This document shows, one piece after another, positions 11,408 to 23,351 of a stretch of DNA of 64,000 bases. Both the position numbers and the translations under genes were made by a program. Below the pieces are notes generated by a model, which was not told where the DNA came from, ran no database searches, and was given only the letters and a program-made list of their open reading frames with translations. How positions within the stretch are numbered: position 1 is the stretch's first letter; each line of letters opens with the position of its first letter. This DNA comes from Chinchilla lanigera. Its lineage: Eukaryota > Chordata > Mammalia > Rodentia > Chinchillidae. Location of the stretch: positions 2,903,381 through 2,967,380 of the forward strand of contig NW_004955484.1 in assembly GCF_000276665.1 (NCBI RefSeq), read 5' to 3'.

Positions 11408-11537
11408 TTTTTGTTTTGATTGTGTTTTCGACCTGGTGTCTCTCTGTTGCTCAGGCTGGCCTTGAACTCACAGAAATCTTCTTGCCTCAGCCTCTTGGAT
11501 GCTGGGCTCACAGGTGTGTGCAACCATGTCTGGCTCC
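11408..11537 (-). mobile_element. B1 SINE, old
   Basis: gttgctcaggctggccttg ... gtgtgcaaccatgtctggct. Confidence 0.8.
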
Positions 11538-11840
11538 ATTACAGCTTTTAATGAATTAGTATAGCAGTTAACCGCATTCTCATAAAGGAAATGTGTTCAG
11601 ATTTTCACATATCAGCAACAGTGAAGTACTTTATAATTTGGTGGGAGGAGGTTTTACTTACTCCACTTTAAAGATAGTAGAAAGCATGTGTTCCATCCAG
11701 TCCTCAGCTCCCATTGGTGTAGTCTGAAAAGCTAGTTTATGTTGCTAAGAGCTGAACAAAACTAGAAGGAATGCAAAGCCTTTGATATTAACATGCTGTT
11801 GTGTGACTGTGTGTGGATATGTGCGTGTGCGCACGTTTGG

Positions 11841-12012
11841 TCCTGGGGATTGAACCCAGTGCATTTGCACTGATCTGCACTCATACCTTTTTTATTTTCT
11901 TAAATTTTGAGACAGTATCTCAGTAAGTTGGCCAGGCTGGGCTTAAACTTGAGTCCTCCTGCCTCAGCCTCCCACAAAGTATGGATTACAGGTGTATGCC
12001 ACTGTGCCTGGT
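11841..12012 (-). mobile_element. B1-dID composite
   Basis: ID part (ggggattgaacccagtgc) then B1 part 11908-12012 (gagacagtatctcagtaag ... gtatgccactgtgcctgg). Confidence 0.8.
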
Positions 12013-12663
12013 ATTTACTTTTACCTTCATGGAGCTTTATTTACTGGATAATTATCCACTACTGTATAATAAGTGAGCAGTAAGTCTCTCCATTAATGGA
12101 AAATTTTAATCATAGAGGTTTATAGATGCTACAATACACAGGAAGCCCTGTTGGAGGCTGGGTGTGGTGAATACAGGCTGATGTGTGGGCGTGCAGTTGG
12201 CCTAGAGGTGTGAGGAGGTGGAGGTGAACACAGTTCGAGGACACTGGTAGGCAAAGCTCCTGGAAAGCAGCTGGCGAGCTGCAGAAGACTGCAGACAAAC
12301 AGCCCAACAGCCCAGTGCCAGAGACCTGCGCTGCGCATGGGCGGGGAGTGGAGGAGGCTGAAGGGCGGGAAGACGGGTCCTGGGAGCTCTGAGAGGCTCA
12401 CAGGGCTTGCGAAGAACCTGTCCTGGCTTAAAGAGCATGCGCCTTTGAGTAGTTTCTCCTCTGCAGAAGGAGGAATGAGAAGAGTCCTCTTTTACGGAAC
12501 GCATACTAGTTTGTTTTGTTTTTCTTGTGTGTGCGCAGGGTGGTTCACGTACTAGCTGTTTGGGAAGAACATAAGCGGAACAGGAGCAAAGCCGTGTACC
12601 TTTTCATGCCTGCATGAGTATCTCCTAGAATGGCTGAATTGTGCTTTCTTGGAGCAAAAGGGA

Positions 12664-12664
<1 letters not shown>

Positions 12665-12697
<33 letters not shown>
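12665..12697 (+). repeat. (GT)n microsatellite
   Basis: About 16 uninterrupted TG units. Confidence 0.97.
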
Positions 12698-12699
<2 letters not shown>

Positions 12700-13687
12700 A
12701 GAAGTTCAGGAATTTGCAGTTAACTTTTACTGTAATACTAAGTAGGTGAATTATCACCAGCTATAATTTTCTCGGTATGAATTAGTGACTGTTTCTCACA
12801 GAAATCTTTTTAATCTTAGACTAATTGTTCCCGAAACCTAGCATGCTTCTTAGTCCCTGGTCAACCTTTCTTCAAAAATAGGAGCACATTTCAGTAATTT
12901 AATAATTAGCTTAAAGTTAATCAGCTGCTAGTGAAACAAAGCCCAGTGCAGCACAGGTTTATATACTCCACGCTGAAGTCCCGCGGTAGCATGAATAAGG
13001 GAAAGCATGGAAGTGATCCATTGCTTGCTCTTGGAGACTCTAGCAAGAGACTTTTTATGCCAGCCTGTGCAGGAGGTAAAACTTTTGCCACTTGTTACCC
13101 TGTATTATAAAAACTGATTAACACACGTTAACAGTAACTTTGATGATAATTATTTTATACAGAGACATAAAAAATGGTTGCAACCTCTTTGGAGCACAGA
13201 GTCATATTTTAAGTGTATTGATGGAATCGATATAAAGGAAACTTGTGCTAAGTATGAAGTTCTGTTTTGTTTTTGTACAGTGGATCCTCACAGCATGAAT
13301 GAATAACTACCCTATTTTATGTCTTGTCAGTGTGTCAGGGCCACGCGACAGAAACACAGTTACAATGTGGGAAGTGTAATGACTTGACCAGTTTTCAGTG
13401 AAGGAAAAGTTGTAGTTGGTGAGCATATTTTTTAAATCACTCCAGTGGTCATCTGGTCAGTACTGGGGAACAGTCTGTGTGCTTGGTGTCTCCGAGTCTG
13501 GCTGTGACTGCCCCCCAGTAGTCCACTTTCACTGTGGGGTCCTGTGGAAGAAGCTGAGGGAAGTTGCACCTTTCACCTTACTGTCTCCTTGTGATGGTCA
13601 GTGTGGCAAAGAGCGAAAGGCATTGACTTTACAAGTTGAGGAAGTGGATATTAATAAGATATATGCATCAAAAAGTTAAAAAAAAAT

Positions 13688-13812
13688 TTTTTTTGAGACA
13701 GGGCACCCAGTGAAGTCCAGGCTGACCTTGAACTTACAATGTAGCCTAGGCTGGCCTTAAACTCTCACTGTGATCCTCCTGCCTCAGCCTTGCAAGTGTT
13801 GGGATTACAGTT
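13688..13812 (-). mobile_element. B1 SINE, 5' end missing
   Basis: gagacagggcacccagtgaa ... gtgttgggattacagttg. Confidence 0.85.
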
Positions 13813-14130
13813 GAAAAAGTAATTTTATCCATCAGCTTTACCAAAGTTCCTGACCATAAAATAGCTATTTTGTTGACTTTCCCTTCATGATTTAAGGAAG
13901 CCCCATCTGCTGAGTTTACGTGCCCAACTCATATTTAGCAGGAGTAAATTGAGAAAAGTATAAGTTTCACCCAAATTCTGAGGAAATCCTATCTTAAGTA
14001 ATTTTGTAAAAAAGTATGGCTTAAATAAATAAAACTGGGGTATTGTGCAGAATTTTTTTTAAGACTAATCTTACGCAAATAGTAATTCCCTGGTTATTTC
14101 CTATGGATGACTAATTTGTGTTGTGCCTGG

Positions 14131-14304
14131 TTCTTTTTTTTTTTTTTTTTCCCCAGTAATTCTGAGACAGGGTCTCACTATGCAGTTCAGACTGGCCTGG
14201 AGCTCACTTTGTAGCCCAGGCTGTTCCCAAATTTGCAACAATCCTCCTGCTTCAGCCTCCCCAGTGCTGGGATTGCAGGCGTGCACCACCACACCCTGCT
14301 GTAC
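14131..14304 (-). mobile_element. B1 SINE, full length
   Basis: Poly-T head; ends gcgtgcaccaccacaccctg. Target duplication cctggttcttt lies on both sides. Confidence 0.92.
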
Positions 14305-14466
14305 CTGGTTCTTTAACACATCTATCATTTGTTTACTCAGGCCATGATTCAGAAAGTTGAGTCAATATGGGTTAGTTGAAATTTTTTTGTAGTCCCATAA
14401 TAAGTCTAGATTGATGAATTATATCTTTGTATATGAGTCTTATTATTATCAGATGATTCTCTGCCT

Positions 14467-14552
14467 TTTTTTTTTTTTTCCTACCGGGAATTGAACTCAG
14501 GACCTTGCGCTTGCCAGGCAGGTGCTTGTGCTACTGAGCTATATCCCTGGTG
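14467..14552 (-). mobile_element. ID-like SINE
   Basis: Full reverse copy (taccgggaattgaactcagg ... gctatatccctgg), with gatgattct on both flanks. Confidence 0.9.
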
Positions 14553-14562
14553 ATGATTCTCC

Positions 14563-14657
14563 TTTGAGACAGGTTCTCACTTTGTACTCCAAGCAAGTGT
14601 TTAGCCCAACCTGGTCTTGAACTCAACATCCTCCTGCCTGAGCCTCCCATGTGCTCA
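14563..14657 (-). mobile_element. B1 SINE, old
   Basis: ttgagacaggttctcacttt ... ctcctgcctgagcctccc. Confidence 0.65.
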
Positions 14658-15091
14658 GATGGTTATTTCTGTAAAAGATCTGTTTACCAAATTATGCAAT
14701 TTTAATAGACAGAGAAAACTCAGTTTTTGGACCACAAGACCAAAATGATAGCAAAATGTAAGAACTAAAGTTGAAACACCTGTGGAGTCTACGCCTGTTT
14801 TAAAGAATGGTATGGGAAATTGCCACTTACGTAATTAACACTGTTAAGCTAGGATCTGTCTGAATAGTCAAACTTTAGAGAAAGAAATAATACAACAAGG
14901 TCATGTAACTCAGCTGTGAACTTAAATACAAGTTAAAATGTTTCTAAAGCACAGGTTAAATGCTGGCTTAAACAAAAGGATCTGTAACTCCTAAGTTAAG
15001 GCACTTGAAGGAAAAGATGGTAATCCATCCCTGACTGTGTTGTGTCTCAAGTAAATGCTGGATATGCTTTGCTCAGAGAAAAAATTGCTTT

Positions 15092-15322
15092 TGTTACTGG
15101 GGTTTAGACCCATGGCCTTCCCACTGAACTGTAGCCCCCCCACCTGTTTCTTTTCCATTTGTGTGTGTATGTGTGTGTGTGTTTGACAGAGTCTTGCTGA
15201 ATTAGCAAGGCTGGGCTTGAATTTACACCCCCCCCACCCCCCCCCCCCCCCCCCGCCTCAGCCTCAGCCTCAGCCTCCAGGAAAGTGCTGGGAGCACAGG
15301 TGTGTATCAGCATGCCCAGCAA
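15092..15322 (-). mobile_element. B1-dID composite with expanded C tract
   Basis: ID remnant 15092-15140, then B1 from 15182. A C-run of about 29 nt (15226-15254) has grown inside the B1, next to a repeated cctcag unit. Confidence 0.7.
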
Positions 15323-15563
15323 GGAGAATTTTTATATAGCCTATTTTCTGCATATTCTGGACTTGGTCATAGGTATGTCTTAAAGTATATGAACTTCAAA
15401 CTTTCTTGGATAGAACTTAACTCTTAATAGGAAAGGTGAAGGACCGGTAGGAAAGAAAAACGAGAGAGGTGTTTACCAGTTTCTTCTAGTTATAGTACCT
15501 TCTGTTATGTCTACTAATGGATAACATTCTTAAGAGCTTGAATGTGAAAAAAATATTACTATT

Positions 15564-15670
15564 TTTGACAGGGTCGTGATATATATGTAGTTCAGGCTGG
15601 CCTTGAAGCCATTCTCCTGCCTCAGCCTCTGGAATGCTCAGATTACAGATATGCACCACCACCCCAGCTG
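15564..15670 (-). mobile_element. B1 SINE, partial
   Basis: tgtagttcaggctggccttg ... atgcaccaccaccccagct. Confidence 0.8.
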
Positions 15671-15849
15671 GGAAAAAGGTATTTTAAAAAGATACCTTTT
15701 TTTTTCCCTCCCCAGTAGATCTTCTGGTGTGCTTGAAATGGGCTATATAACATCTTTTCAGCCTTCACCAATGACCCCTAAAGCCAAATCCCACCCCTAT
15801 AGCCATGCTGAACCAATTCAACCCAGCTGACACTTTCCTCTAATTTTTG

Positions 15850-16046
15850 GTGGTGCTGGGGTTGAGTACAGGGCCACACGCTAGCTAGGCAAGGACTCTG
15901 GGCACACTGAGCTGTATTTTTGGGAGGCCTCCACTCCTAATTTTTAGAGTTTGTCTAAGTTGCCTACGCTGGTCTCCAGTGGGTAGTACTCCTGCCTCAG
16001 CCTCCCAAATTGCTGGGATGACAGGCATATGCAGCTATGCCCAGCT
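15850..16046 (-). mobile_element. B1-dID composite, old
   Basis: ID part (gctggggttgagtacaggg ... cactgagctgtat) then B1 part (gtttgtctaagttgcctac ... gcagctatgcccagct). Confidence 0.75.
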
Positions 16047-16457
16047 TTCTTGAGGTTCTTAACCCTGAGCATATATCACATCACTCGGGAGCCCCAATAA
16101 ACACTGGTTGCCAGGGTTCACCTTCAGTTTTTTATTTAGTAATTCTTAAGTTAGGAGTCCAGGAGTTAGTGTTCCTGGGGATGCCGATACTCACGCATTT
16201 TAAGGACCACTGCGGCTTGGATGAGTATTTTTGCATATTTGGCTTGGCTTCCCTAGGTAAAGGTCAAATAACACTTTCTGTTCACCTTGTTCTAGGTAAT
16301 TTGTGTTTATTGTTGTGCAGGGTATTACAGGGAAGTAAGATGGAATTTTCACTTGCAGTTTCGAGTTCAACCTGATCTTAAAAACTTCTTGCCCTATACA
16401 AAGCAGTTCATAAAACCCATTTTATCAGCTCAGGGCCAGTGAAAAGCCATTTTTCTT

Positions 16458-16670
16458 TTTCTTTCTTTTTTCTTTTTTTTTTTTTTTTTTAAGAGCAGAA
16501 TATATTTATTGAGTGAAAGAAAGTTTCCTTCCAAGAGAGGGACCCAAGGGGGCCCGAGTGGGTTGCCAAAGTCCCTGTCCCTCCCAGGGACTTTATAGAG
16601 CAAAACCTCGAGTGAGGCAGGTCCAAGATAGGGGGAAAATGGGACATTACAAGGTGGGCATGAGGCGGGG
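16458..16670 (-). mobile_element. Retrocopy of an LTR-terminated transcript
   Basis: Read on the minus strand, this 213-nt insert has a TATA-like ctctataaag, then aaactttctttcactcaat with an AATAAA, then about 20 nt and a poly-A tail (poly-T on the + strand). Identical 15-bp target duplications aaagccatttttctt lie at 16443 and 16671. The poly-A tail and long duplications are hallmarks of L1-driven retroposition. The body resembles the U3-R end of a class I retroviral LTR, so this is probably a 5'-truncated copy of such an RNA, not a direct proviral insertion. It is non-coding. Confidence 0.7.
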
Positions 16671-16889
16671 AAAGCCATTTTTCTTAGCTGTAATCAACCT
16701 CGCTGGGAGGAAAGGAGCAGGCTTGTGGGAAAGGCCGGTCCTGAAACAGCTGAGGAACTCAGGAATCGCTTTCCTGAAATTAGTATTAGCAGCATCGACT
16801 GGAGACTCTTTTTTAGAATTGTGACTCTCCTTCCTCAAAGCTACAGCCGAGTTTGTAGGGATTAGATAATTTGCCTATTATTTTCCACC

Positions 16890-17460
16890 CGGATCTTTCC
16901 ACGGGCGCTGTGACTTCAGCGTGAGGTGAGCTTGTTTGTGCGGGTTGCGGGGAGGGGGCCACGTAGACAGGTTCACCGCGCCGCGCAGAGCGCCTCCGTC
17001 CTGGTTGGCACCCAGCACCCCAAAAGCTGTTTCTGTACATTGTGTCTTTACAGTACAGCTGTGAAGAGGTTTCATCAAAGATTTATATTTTTTTTCCAGA
17101 AAATTGTCAGTCATATTTGGAGTCTTAGCTTACTTCAGAGTGGGAGTTATTACCTAATGAGCCTTAAGTGATACAAATCTAATATTTTAAAACATCTTAA
17201 CATTGAAAAGTGTCTTTTAATTTTAAAAATCCTTAGGTTTTAAGTGTGGAATTTATCACATTTCATGGCCCAAAATAGCACGTTGAGTTTTTGGCCTCTT
17301 CCTTGCTGCCCGTGCCAGCAAACATGGCACCATATGGCGGGAGCGCGGACGCCCGGCGCCCAGGGCGGCCGCCGCGCCTGCGCGCTCATCTGTTGCAAGC
17401 CCGCGTATCGACAGGGTAGTAGGGTTCCGGAACATCACCGGAGCCTGCGCTTGAGGCTTT
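16890..17460. promoter_or_regulatory. CpG-rich cluster in intron 1
   Basis: Two CpG clusters, about 13 CpGs in 16900-17005 and about 18 in 17336-17455, stand out from the CpG-poor surroundings. The second contains catatggcgggagcgcgg, which includes the YY1-like core ATGGCGG, and gccgcgcctgcgcgctc, close to an NRF1 site. No transcript start can be proven from sequence. It could be a cryptic promoter, an enhancer or an orphan CpG island. Confidence 0.45.
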
Positions 17461-17899
17461 CAGCTCTCCCCTACCAGCTTCAGCATCTGACCTCGCTATG
17501 AAAACACTCAGAATTTCTTGGCAGCCCTAGCCACCTTCAGAAAGGAGCTGCTGAATGCTCCAAGAGAGGGTGCACCTTTCAGGAGCCGTCGGTAAATGTT
17601 CAGTGTCTCCTAAGTGCCAGCACTCCCGCCCCACTGCGCCCTTTCTTTGTTTTCTTTTTTGTGTCCTGCCCCACCGTGCCTGGGCTGCACCCTTGCTTGG
17701 TGATGACGCCTTGTCCTCATACTTGCCCCAGCCCTAACCAGATATGTAAAGGAAAAGAGATTGCGAGTGTGGATCTCGTGTGGATCTCGGGCGTTGGTGT
17801 GCGCAGGAAGAGGGACAGGGAGCGATGAGAGGACACGTGGGAGGGGAGAGGGAGCTGAAGTCCACCACGCTCGCTCCTGTGGAAAGGTATCAAGTCCAG

Positions 17900-18069
17900 C
17901 AGTGGCGACCTTTTTCGAGACGAGTGCCCAGACTGCAGCCCCAAACCCACTTACTTACCGCAAAGCGCAGTTAGACCTGAACACTGAGGTTTCAGTTTGG
18001 AAAAACCAGCTGTTACCCGATGCTCAGAGGGCTCCGCCTGCCTGCTGCGGCTTGAGTTCACCACCGCTG
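17900..18069. mobile_element. Non-autonomous hAT-like element (170 bp)
   Basis: Begins cagtggcgacctttttcgag and ends gagttcaccaccgctg. The ends are imperfect terminal inverted repeats (CAGTGGCG against CAGCGGTGG). No transposase fragment is visible. The expected 8-bp target duplication is not recognisable. Confidence 0.5.
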
Positions 18070-18449
18070 CCCTAGCCCATGGCTCTGCCCCATGACCTAA
18101 GCGCCTTTCCCCGACCCTCCGGGCATCACCACGCTGAGGGATTAAAGTCCCACCACACGCACCTGGGGGCGATGGGGTGGCCACAGTTTTTAGAAATTCT
18201 TAAAAGGATGTATGTTGACGATTTAAAGAGTTAAAAGTTGTCCCCATGAGGTAATTAGACTTGTAACTTAGAAGCTTCTCTCTCCCATATAATTCATTGG
18301 TATTTATTCACATTTTTTTTTCTTCTTGATCATTTCACAAATTTTCATTTGAAAGCTAATCAGTTTTCTCTGGGGGAACTGGAGTGAAGTGAACAGTGGT
18401 GATGAATTCCTTTACAGGTGTACAGAGCAACTGCAGAAGCCTCCTACTG

Positions 18450-18678
18450 TACCCTACCCTGTGTACTGGGAAGTGCACCCAAAGTCTTTGATTGAGCTGT
18501 ATCCTAGGACACCTGTCTTTCTTATTTGTTAATTTATTTTGAGACAGGAGCTCTTTAGTTAGTCCAGCCTGACCTTGAACTCACTATGTAGTCCAGGCTG
18601 GGCTTGAACTCACGGCAATCCTCCTGCCTCAGCCTCCTGAGTACTAGGATTACATACATGTACTGTCATGCCCAGCCC
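18450..18678 (-). mobile_element. ID fragment followed by B1
   Basis: ID remnant 18450-18510, then a B1 with both 29-bp units (18535-18678). Confidence 0.75.
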
Positions 18679-18692
18679 AATATTTGTAAGTT

Positions 18693-18810
18693 TTTTGAGA
18701 CAGATTTGTTGCTAAATTACCGTGGTTAGGCTTGAATTTATGATCTTGCTGCTTCATCCTTCCAGAGTGTTGGGATTACTGTATAGCCATGTGCCACCAT
18801 GCCCAGCTAG
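18693..18810 (-). mobile_element. B1 SINE, old
   Basis: gagacagatttgttgctaaat ... atgtgccaccatgcccagct. Confidence 0.75.
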
Positions 18811-19100
18811 AAGGATACTTCTTAATAACCTTATTCTTCACCCATCCTACTGTGTTTCCTTGAGAAAACAAAATAATGGGTTTCACTTTCTGAGAATAAC
18901 ATTAATTCTAAAAGTGCTCAAAAGAATAGAAGGAAAAAATAGAAACAAAGGTTTTATAAGCAATGAGGGGAAGATATTGAAGGGAGGGGAGGGAAATGGG
19001 GAGAAAAGAAGAAGCGAGATGCATCATATACAGGTGCAAACTCCCTAGGATGAATGTGATCATTATGTGTATCTAAAATGTAACAGTAAAAAAAAAAATA

Positions 19101-19230
19101 CCCAGGCGTGGGGGCGCACACCTGTAATCCCAGCAGTCAGGATAGCTGTGTGTTTTAGCCCACCCTGAGCTATATAGTAACTTCAAGGCCAGCTTGAACT
19201 GCATGTTGAGACCCTTTCTCAAAAAGAGTA
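19101..19230 (+). mobile_element. B1 SINE
   Basis: acccaggcgtgggggcgcac ... accctttctcaaaaagag; a small internal deletion replaces gaggctgaggc. Confidence 0.85.
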
Positions 19231-19327
19231 CCCTTAGATGTCCTTACTTAATCATTTCTTGTTTTGTCCACCTTGCTCCTGTCTCATAGCTTTTATCTTT
19301 TCTTCAGTGTTTTGTTTTTCTTATTTT

Positions 19328-19410
19328 TGTGTTTCGTGCTGTTGGGATTAAACTGCGGGGTCTGATGCATGCTGGGCAGGAACTGCACTGCTGAGCTGCA
19401 TCCTCAGCCC
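19328..19410 (-). mobile_element. ID-like SINE, old
   Basis: gctgttgggattaaactgc ... ctgagctgcatcctcagcc. Confidence 0.75.
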
Positions 19411-19711
19411 AGACCAGCTTCGGTCTTGATTGGAGTGTGTTAAAACAATCCATGTTGAAAGGCCTGGAAATAGATCAGGAAAGAAGACATTTGGGAGAAA
19501 GAAGCTGTTTACACTAGGTTTGTAATAGCAAATAGCTGCTTTAGAATGCACAGATGTTACTTGGAGATTATGGAGAATTCTTGTAAAGATTGTGTTTATA
19601 TTAATGCTTACATTAATTTATCAGTATTTCCTAGAATAAGTATTTACTTTCTATCATTTCAGCATTTGTAGTTTGATATAGTGGTAATTGCTAATGTTTA
19701 GTTAGTAGTAC

Positions 19712-19877
19712 CTTTTTTTTTTTTTTTTTTTTTTTCTTTTTGAGACAAGGTCTCGCTATGCAGTTTAGGCTGGCCTTGAGCTCACTTTGTAGCCCAGGCT
19801 GGTCTCAAACTCAACAATCCTCCTGCCTCAGTCTCCTGAGAGCTGGGATTACAGGTGTGCGCCACCACCCCCGGCTG
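19712..19877 (-). mobile_element. B1 SINE, full length
   Basis: Poly-T, gagacaaggtctcgctatgc ... gtgcgccaccacccccggct. Confidence 0.92.
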
Positions 19878-20028
19878 GATTTATTTTGATATAGTAAGAT
19901 TTAGGCAAATTGTCATTTGTGTGAGGTAATTATATTTATGTTTTTGTGTAAGGTCTTTAAATATTTGACTATACATGAAAAAAATTAAATGTATCCATTA
20001 AATTTTCCCTAATTCAACCTAGGTGCTT

Positions 20029-20156
20029 TGGGTCTCACTGTGCAGTTCAGGCTGGTCTTGAGCTCACTTTGTAGCCCAGGCCAGTCTCGAACTCACAACA
20101 ATCCACCTGCCTCAGCCTCCCAAGGATTACAGGCATGCGCCACCATGCCGGGCCTT
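20029..20156 (-). mobile_element. B1 SINE, tail missing
   Basis: ggtctcactgtgcagttcag ... atgcgccaccatgccgggcc. Confidence 0.85.
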
Positions 20157-20266
20157 ACACAGCTTTTAGAATGGCCTGTGCTGTCTTAATTCAGATAGAA
20201 GGCCGGTGCCCAAACTCAAGCTGTCCTTTTTTAGCACCGTAGTTCATACTGGATTCTGCAGATTCT

Positions 20267-20403
20267 CTGTCTCTCCCTCCCCCTCCTTGCCCTCCCTCTC
20301 CCTCTCCCTCCCTCGTAGTTGAAGCTGGCCTCAAACTCTCAGCGATCTTCCTCCATCAGCTCCTGAGTGCTGGAATTACGGGCGTGCATCACCATGCCTG
20401 GCA
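20267..20403 (-). mobile_element. CT microsatellite joined to B1 fragment
   Basis: (CCCT)n-type tract 20267-20315, then the B1 part gctggcctcaaactctcag ... catcaccatgcctggc. Confidence 0.8.
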
Positions 20404-21438
20404 AAAGTATTTTCAAATAAAATGATTTTAAAAATACCTATGTCATTTGACTTGTCAGTGTAAGGTTATAATGAGTTATTGTAAGTCAAGTCCATTAGGC
20501 TTTGTGTGTGTGTGCTATTACGACCACTGTAGTCTTAAGTAATTAGCCAGATTGCTGTGTATTTTCATATTTTCCGAATAGAAGTATAACTTCTCTGGAG
20601 ATGAGTCAATTAGTATTTGACAGAGCTGACCATCTTGCCAGTACTTACATCTACAAGTAAATGTGCTGTGTGAGCCGTTCTGCTGATTCCTGTGGTGAGG
20701 GCCATCTGACCTTATTGGGGCTAAGGGCACCGAGGAGGTCTTGTTCTCTGTGGCTCGGTACTGTTGTGTGTGATTGTCAGAAACCAGCAGTGCGGTGGCG
20801 CTGTGTGTCCTCCCTTTTATCCCTTTGAGAATGCAAGTTGTATATATTATTCCCACCACCCACTCGGGAAGCACACAAGTAACAGAAGTAAGTCAACTCC
20901 ACCACACTGTATTTAGCATAACATATTTTAACTATGGGAAACCATTACTGAACCAATGTTGCAGTTTTTATTAAATCCGTATAGTGATCTCAGCATATAC
21001 TAGGTAGGCGATGGGAAGGAAATAAGCCTAAGAGTAGTCCCCATGGGGCGCCTCGCCTTGTTTCTCAGGTCTCTGCCTTCTGCACAGAGTGTCTTTCCAG
21101 CCCCTCCTACACCTGCATCTCTTCCTTTGAGCCAGACCACAAGCTCCCTCCTTCTATGGCCTGTGTCAAATGTGTCTTCCTCGATGCAGTGGCGCTGTCT
21201 GCCTTTCTGTCATCCTAGTCTTGGGCTTGATGGTGCTTTTATTCTTGTTATAGTCATGCGCTACCACGCCCGGCTAAACTCCACTCACGTTCAAGTCACT
21301 GATGGTTAGGTGTTTATGTGTAGACTCATGTTTGATCTTTACCACACTAATTTACTAGAGCCAACATCTGTGCTTCATACAAAAATAAAAAGGAAAAAAA
21401 CTGCCCAGTGAGGTAAATCTTTGTAAAAGGTCAGTGGG

Positions 21439-21592
21439 TCAGCCAGACTTGGTGGCGCACGCCTGTCATCCCAGCACTCAGGAGGCTGAGGCAAGAGAGT
21501 CATTGTGAGTTCGAGACCAGCCTGGGCTAAAAGTGAGCTCAAGGCCAGCCTGAACTGCATAGTGAGACCCTGTCTCAAAAAGACAAAGAAAT
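21439..21592 (+). mobile_element. B1 SINE, full length
   Basis: ttggtggcgcacgcctgtc ... cctgtctcaaaaagac; flanked by gtcagtgggt on both sides. Confidence 0.92.
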
Positions 21593-22171
21593 AGTCAGTG
21601 GGTGTTGAAGATTCATACGGAAGCACAACCTTTTAGTAAATTAGCCCTGTTGGAGGGCATAAAGCTGATGTTGATCATTATCCTTAGGAAAAGTAACACT
21701 CATCTGCTATCCCAGGAGACAAACAAGTAAAATAAATTCTGATTGAGCAACAATGTGGCACTGAGGGGGAAGTAGTTAAGAATCTGGTTGAGGATTAAGA
21801 TTCCCTTTAGACTTGCTCAGGGAAGATTTGCCTGGACTAAAAGTGGGTTTTTCTGATTAGATAGCAATTATATTCCTTTTGCTTTGGGCAGTGGGCTTTG
21901 AACTAGGTTAACAAATGAATTGTTTGTGTGAGTGGAAGTTTACTGAGTACTTAATGAATAAATGCCCGGGAAAGTGTACCTACTACTGCAGCAAAATATT
22001 TCCAGTCTAGAGCAGGCATCCATTCGTAGCTGCCTTCAAGTTTTTGTAAGGACTTAAAAGGCTGTTTTCCCTGGGGTGATTCTACAGCTGTTGTCAGATG
22101 CCTAGTAAAAGGAACTTACTCCTTTGTGATCCGTAGCTGTTTCATGTAACTGTAGAATGTCCCATCCTTTT

Positions 22172-22341
22172 TGCTAGTACTGGGGATTGAACCAGGAACC
22201 TTGAAGTGAGCTACTTCCCCAGCTCTTGATAACATCTTTTGTTTTGTGCTAAGTTGTCTAGGCTAGGCTTGAACTTAATGATCCTCCTAACTCAGACTCC
22301 CAGAGTATGGGTATGACAAGCACGCACCACCATGCCTGATT
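22172..22341 (-). mobile_element. B1-dID composite, old
   Basis: ID part (tactggggattgaaccagg) then B1 part (ttgtctaggctaggcttg ... caccaccatgcctgattt). Confidence 0.75.
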
Positions 22342-22689
22342 TGAATGTTCCATCTTTTAGACATCATCCATCTCCCAAGCATTTGTTTCAGAAACTGGGG
22401 TAGCTTCCAGGTTGGTTTTGTAAATCTTTTGATTTCTCCAGTCACTCATTAACTCAGCCTGTTCACTTACCGGAGATTATAGTTCTAGACTCATTCTAAC
22501 TGTAAAACATTCTCCTAAGTGAATGGGATGGTTGGCTTAATTGGAACATTCACACCCAAGCTTCTCAGTAGTAACTTTGACAAGCAAAGAATGATTAAAA
22601 TAAAGCAGCACTAGTCATCATAGTATGCAGATTAGTTGCCTTAAAAGACTTGAAATCCAATAACTATTTATATTTTAAATTCCACATCC

Positions 22690-23000
22690 CAGATTTTATA
22701 GACTCATAAAATTGGAAAGGACCTCAGCCAGTGTTCAACCAAGGTTTCTTAACTGTTTCTTTTGTTTGTTTTTTTGAGACAGTGTCACTGTGTAGTTTGG
22801 GATGGCCTTTCTTCATTGTGTCTTGTTAGAAATTTTGAAAAGTACATGCAAAAGTTTGTATTGGATTTGAAGACAATGTCAGGCTCACAGAATGTACTGA
22901 TGGATCCTAGATGAGAAATCCCTGTTCTAGTCCAAAGCCTGCCCTTGGGGACTAGAGAGGCTAAGTGACAGTGTAAGGTCGTAGAACTTCTGTAGCTGAG
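22690..23000. mobile_element. L3/MIR-type fossil, interrupted
   Basis: actcataaaattggaaagga at 22700 and agagaggctaagtgacagtg near 22955 are the two typical halves of an L3/MIR-like relic. A B1 scrap (22763-22806) and unrelated bases separate them. Confidence 0.5.
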
Positions 23001-23351
23001 TTCTTCTGTTAGTCAACTCTTTCTCCGTTATTCTATCCCTTTTCGTAAAACCAACTCTGAATTGATAGAGGAAGAGCTAGGAGTTTTAATCCTTAAAATC
23101 AATGATTTCAGCTTTGTTTTTCTCAACCAGGAGAGTAAAGTAGAAGAATACCCAAAACGTTTGAGTCAGTGATTTAGAAAAGTGAAATAACAAAGCAATT
23201 TTTTATAACTCACTGTGGTTATTTAGTGCTAATCCGGATCCCTACTAGTACAGCGTATCTCATTGTCTCATCATTTCCTTATCTGGACTGCCAACACCTA
23301 GATCCATCATGTGACTGTCAGACACATCCCTCTAGAGCACACACTTTTGTG

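Noticed and set aside
17244..17501. Small gene in the CpG cluster (85-codon frame)
   Set aside because: GC-rich DNA has few stops; no domain or splice context supports coding.
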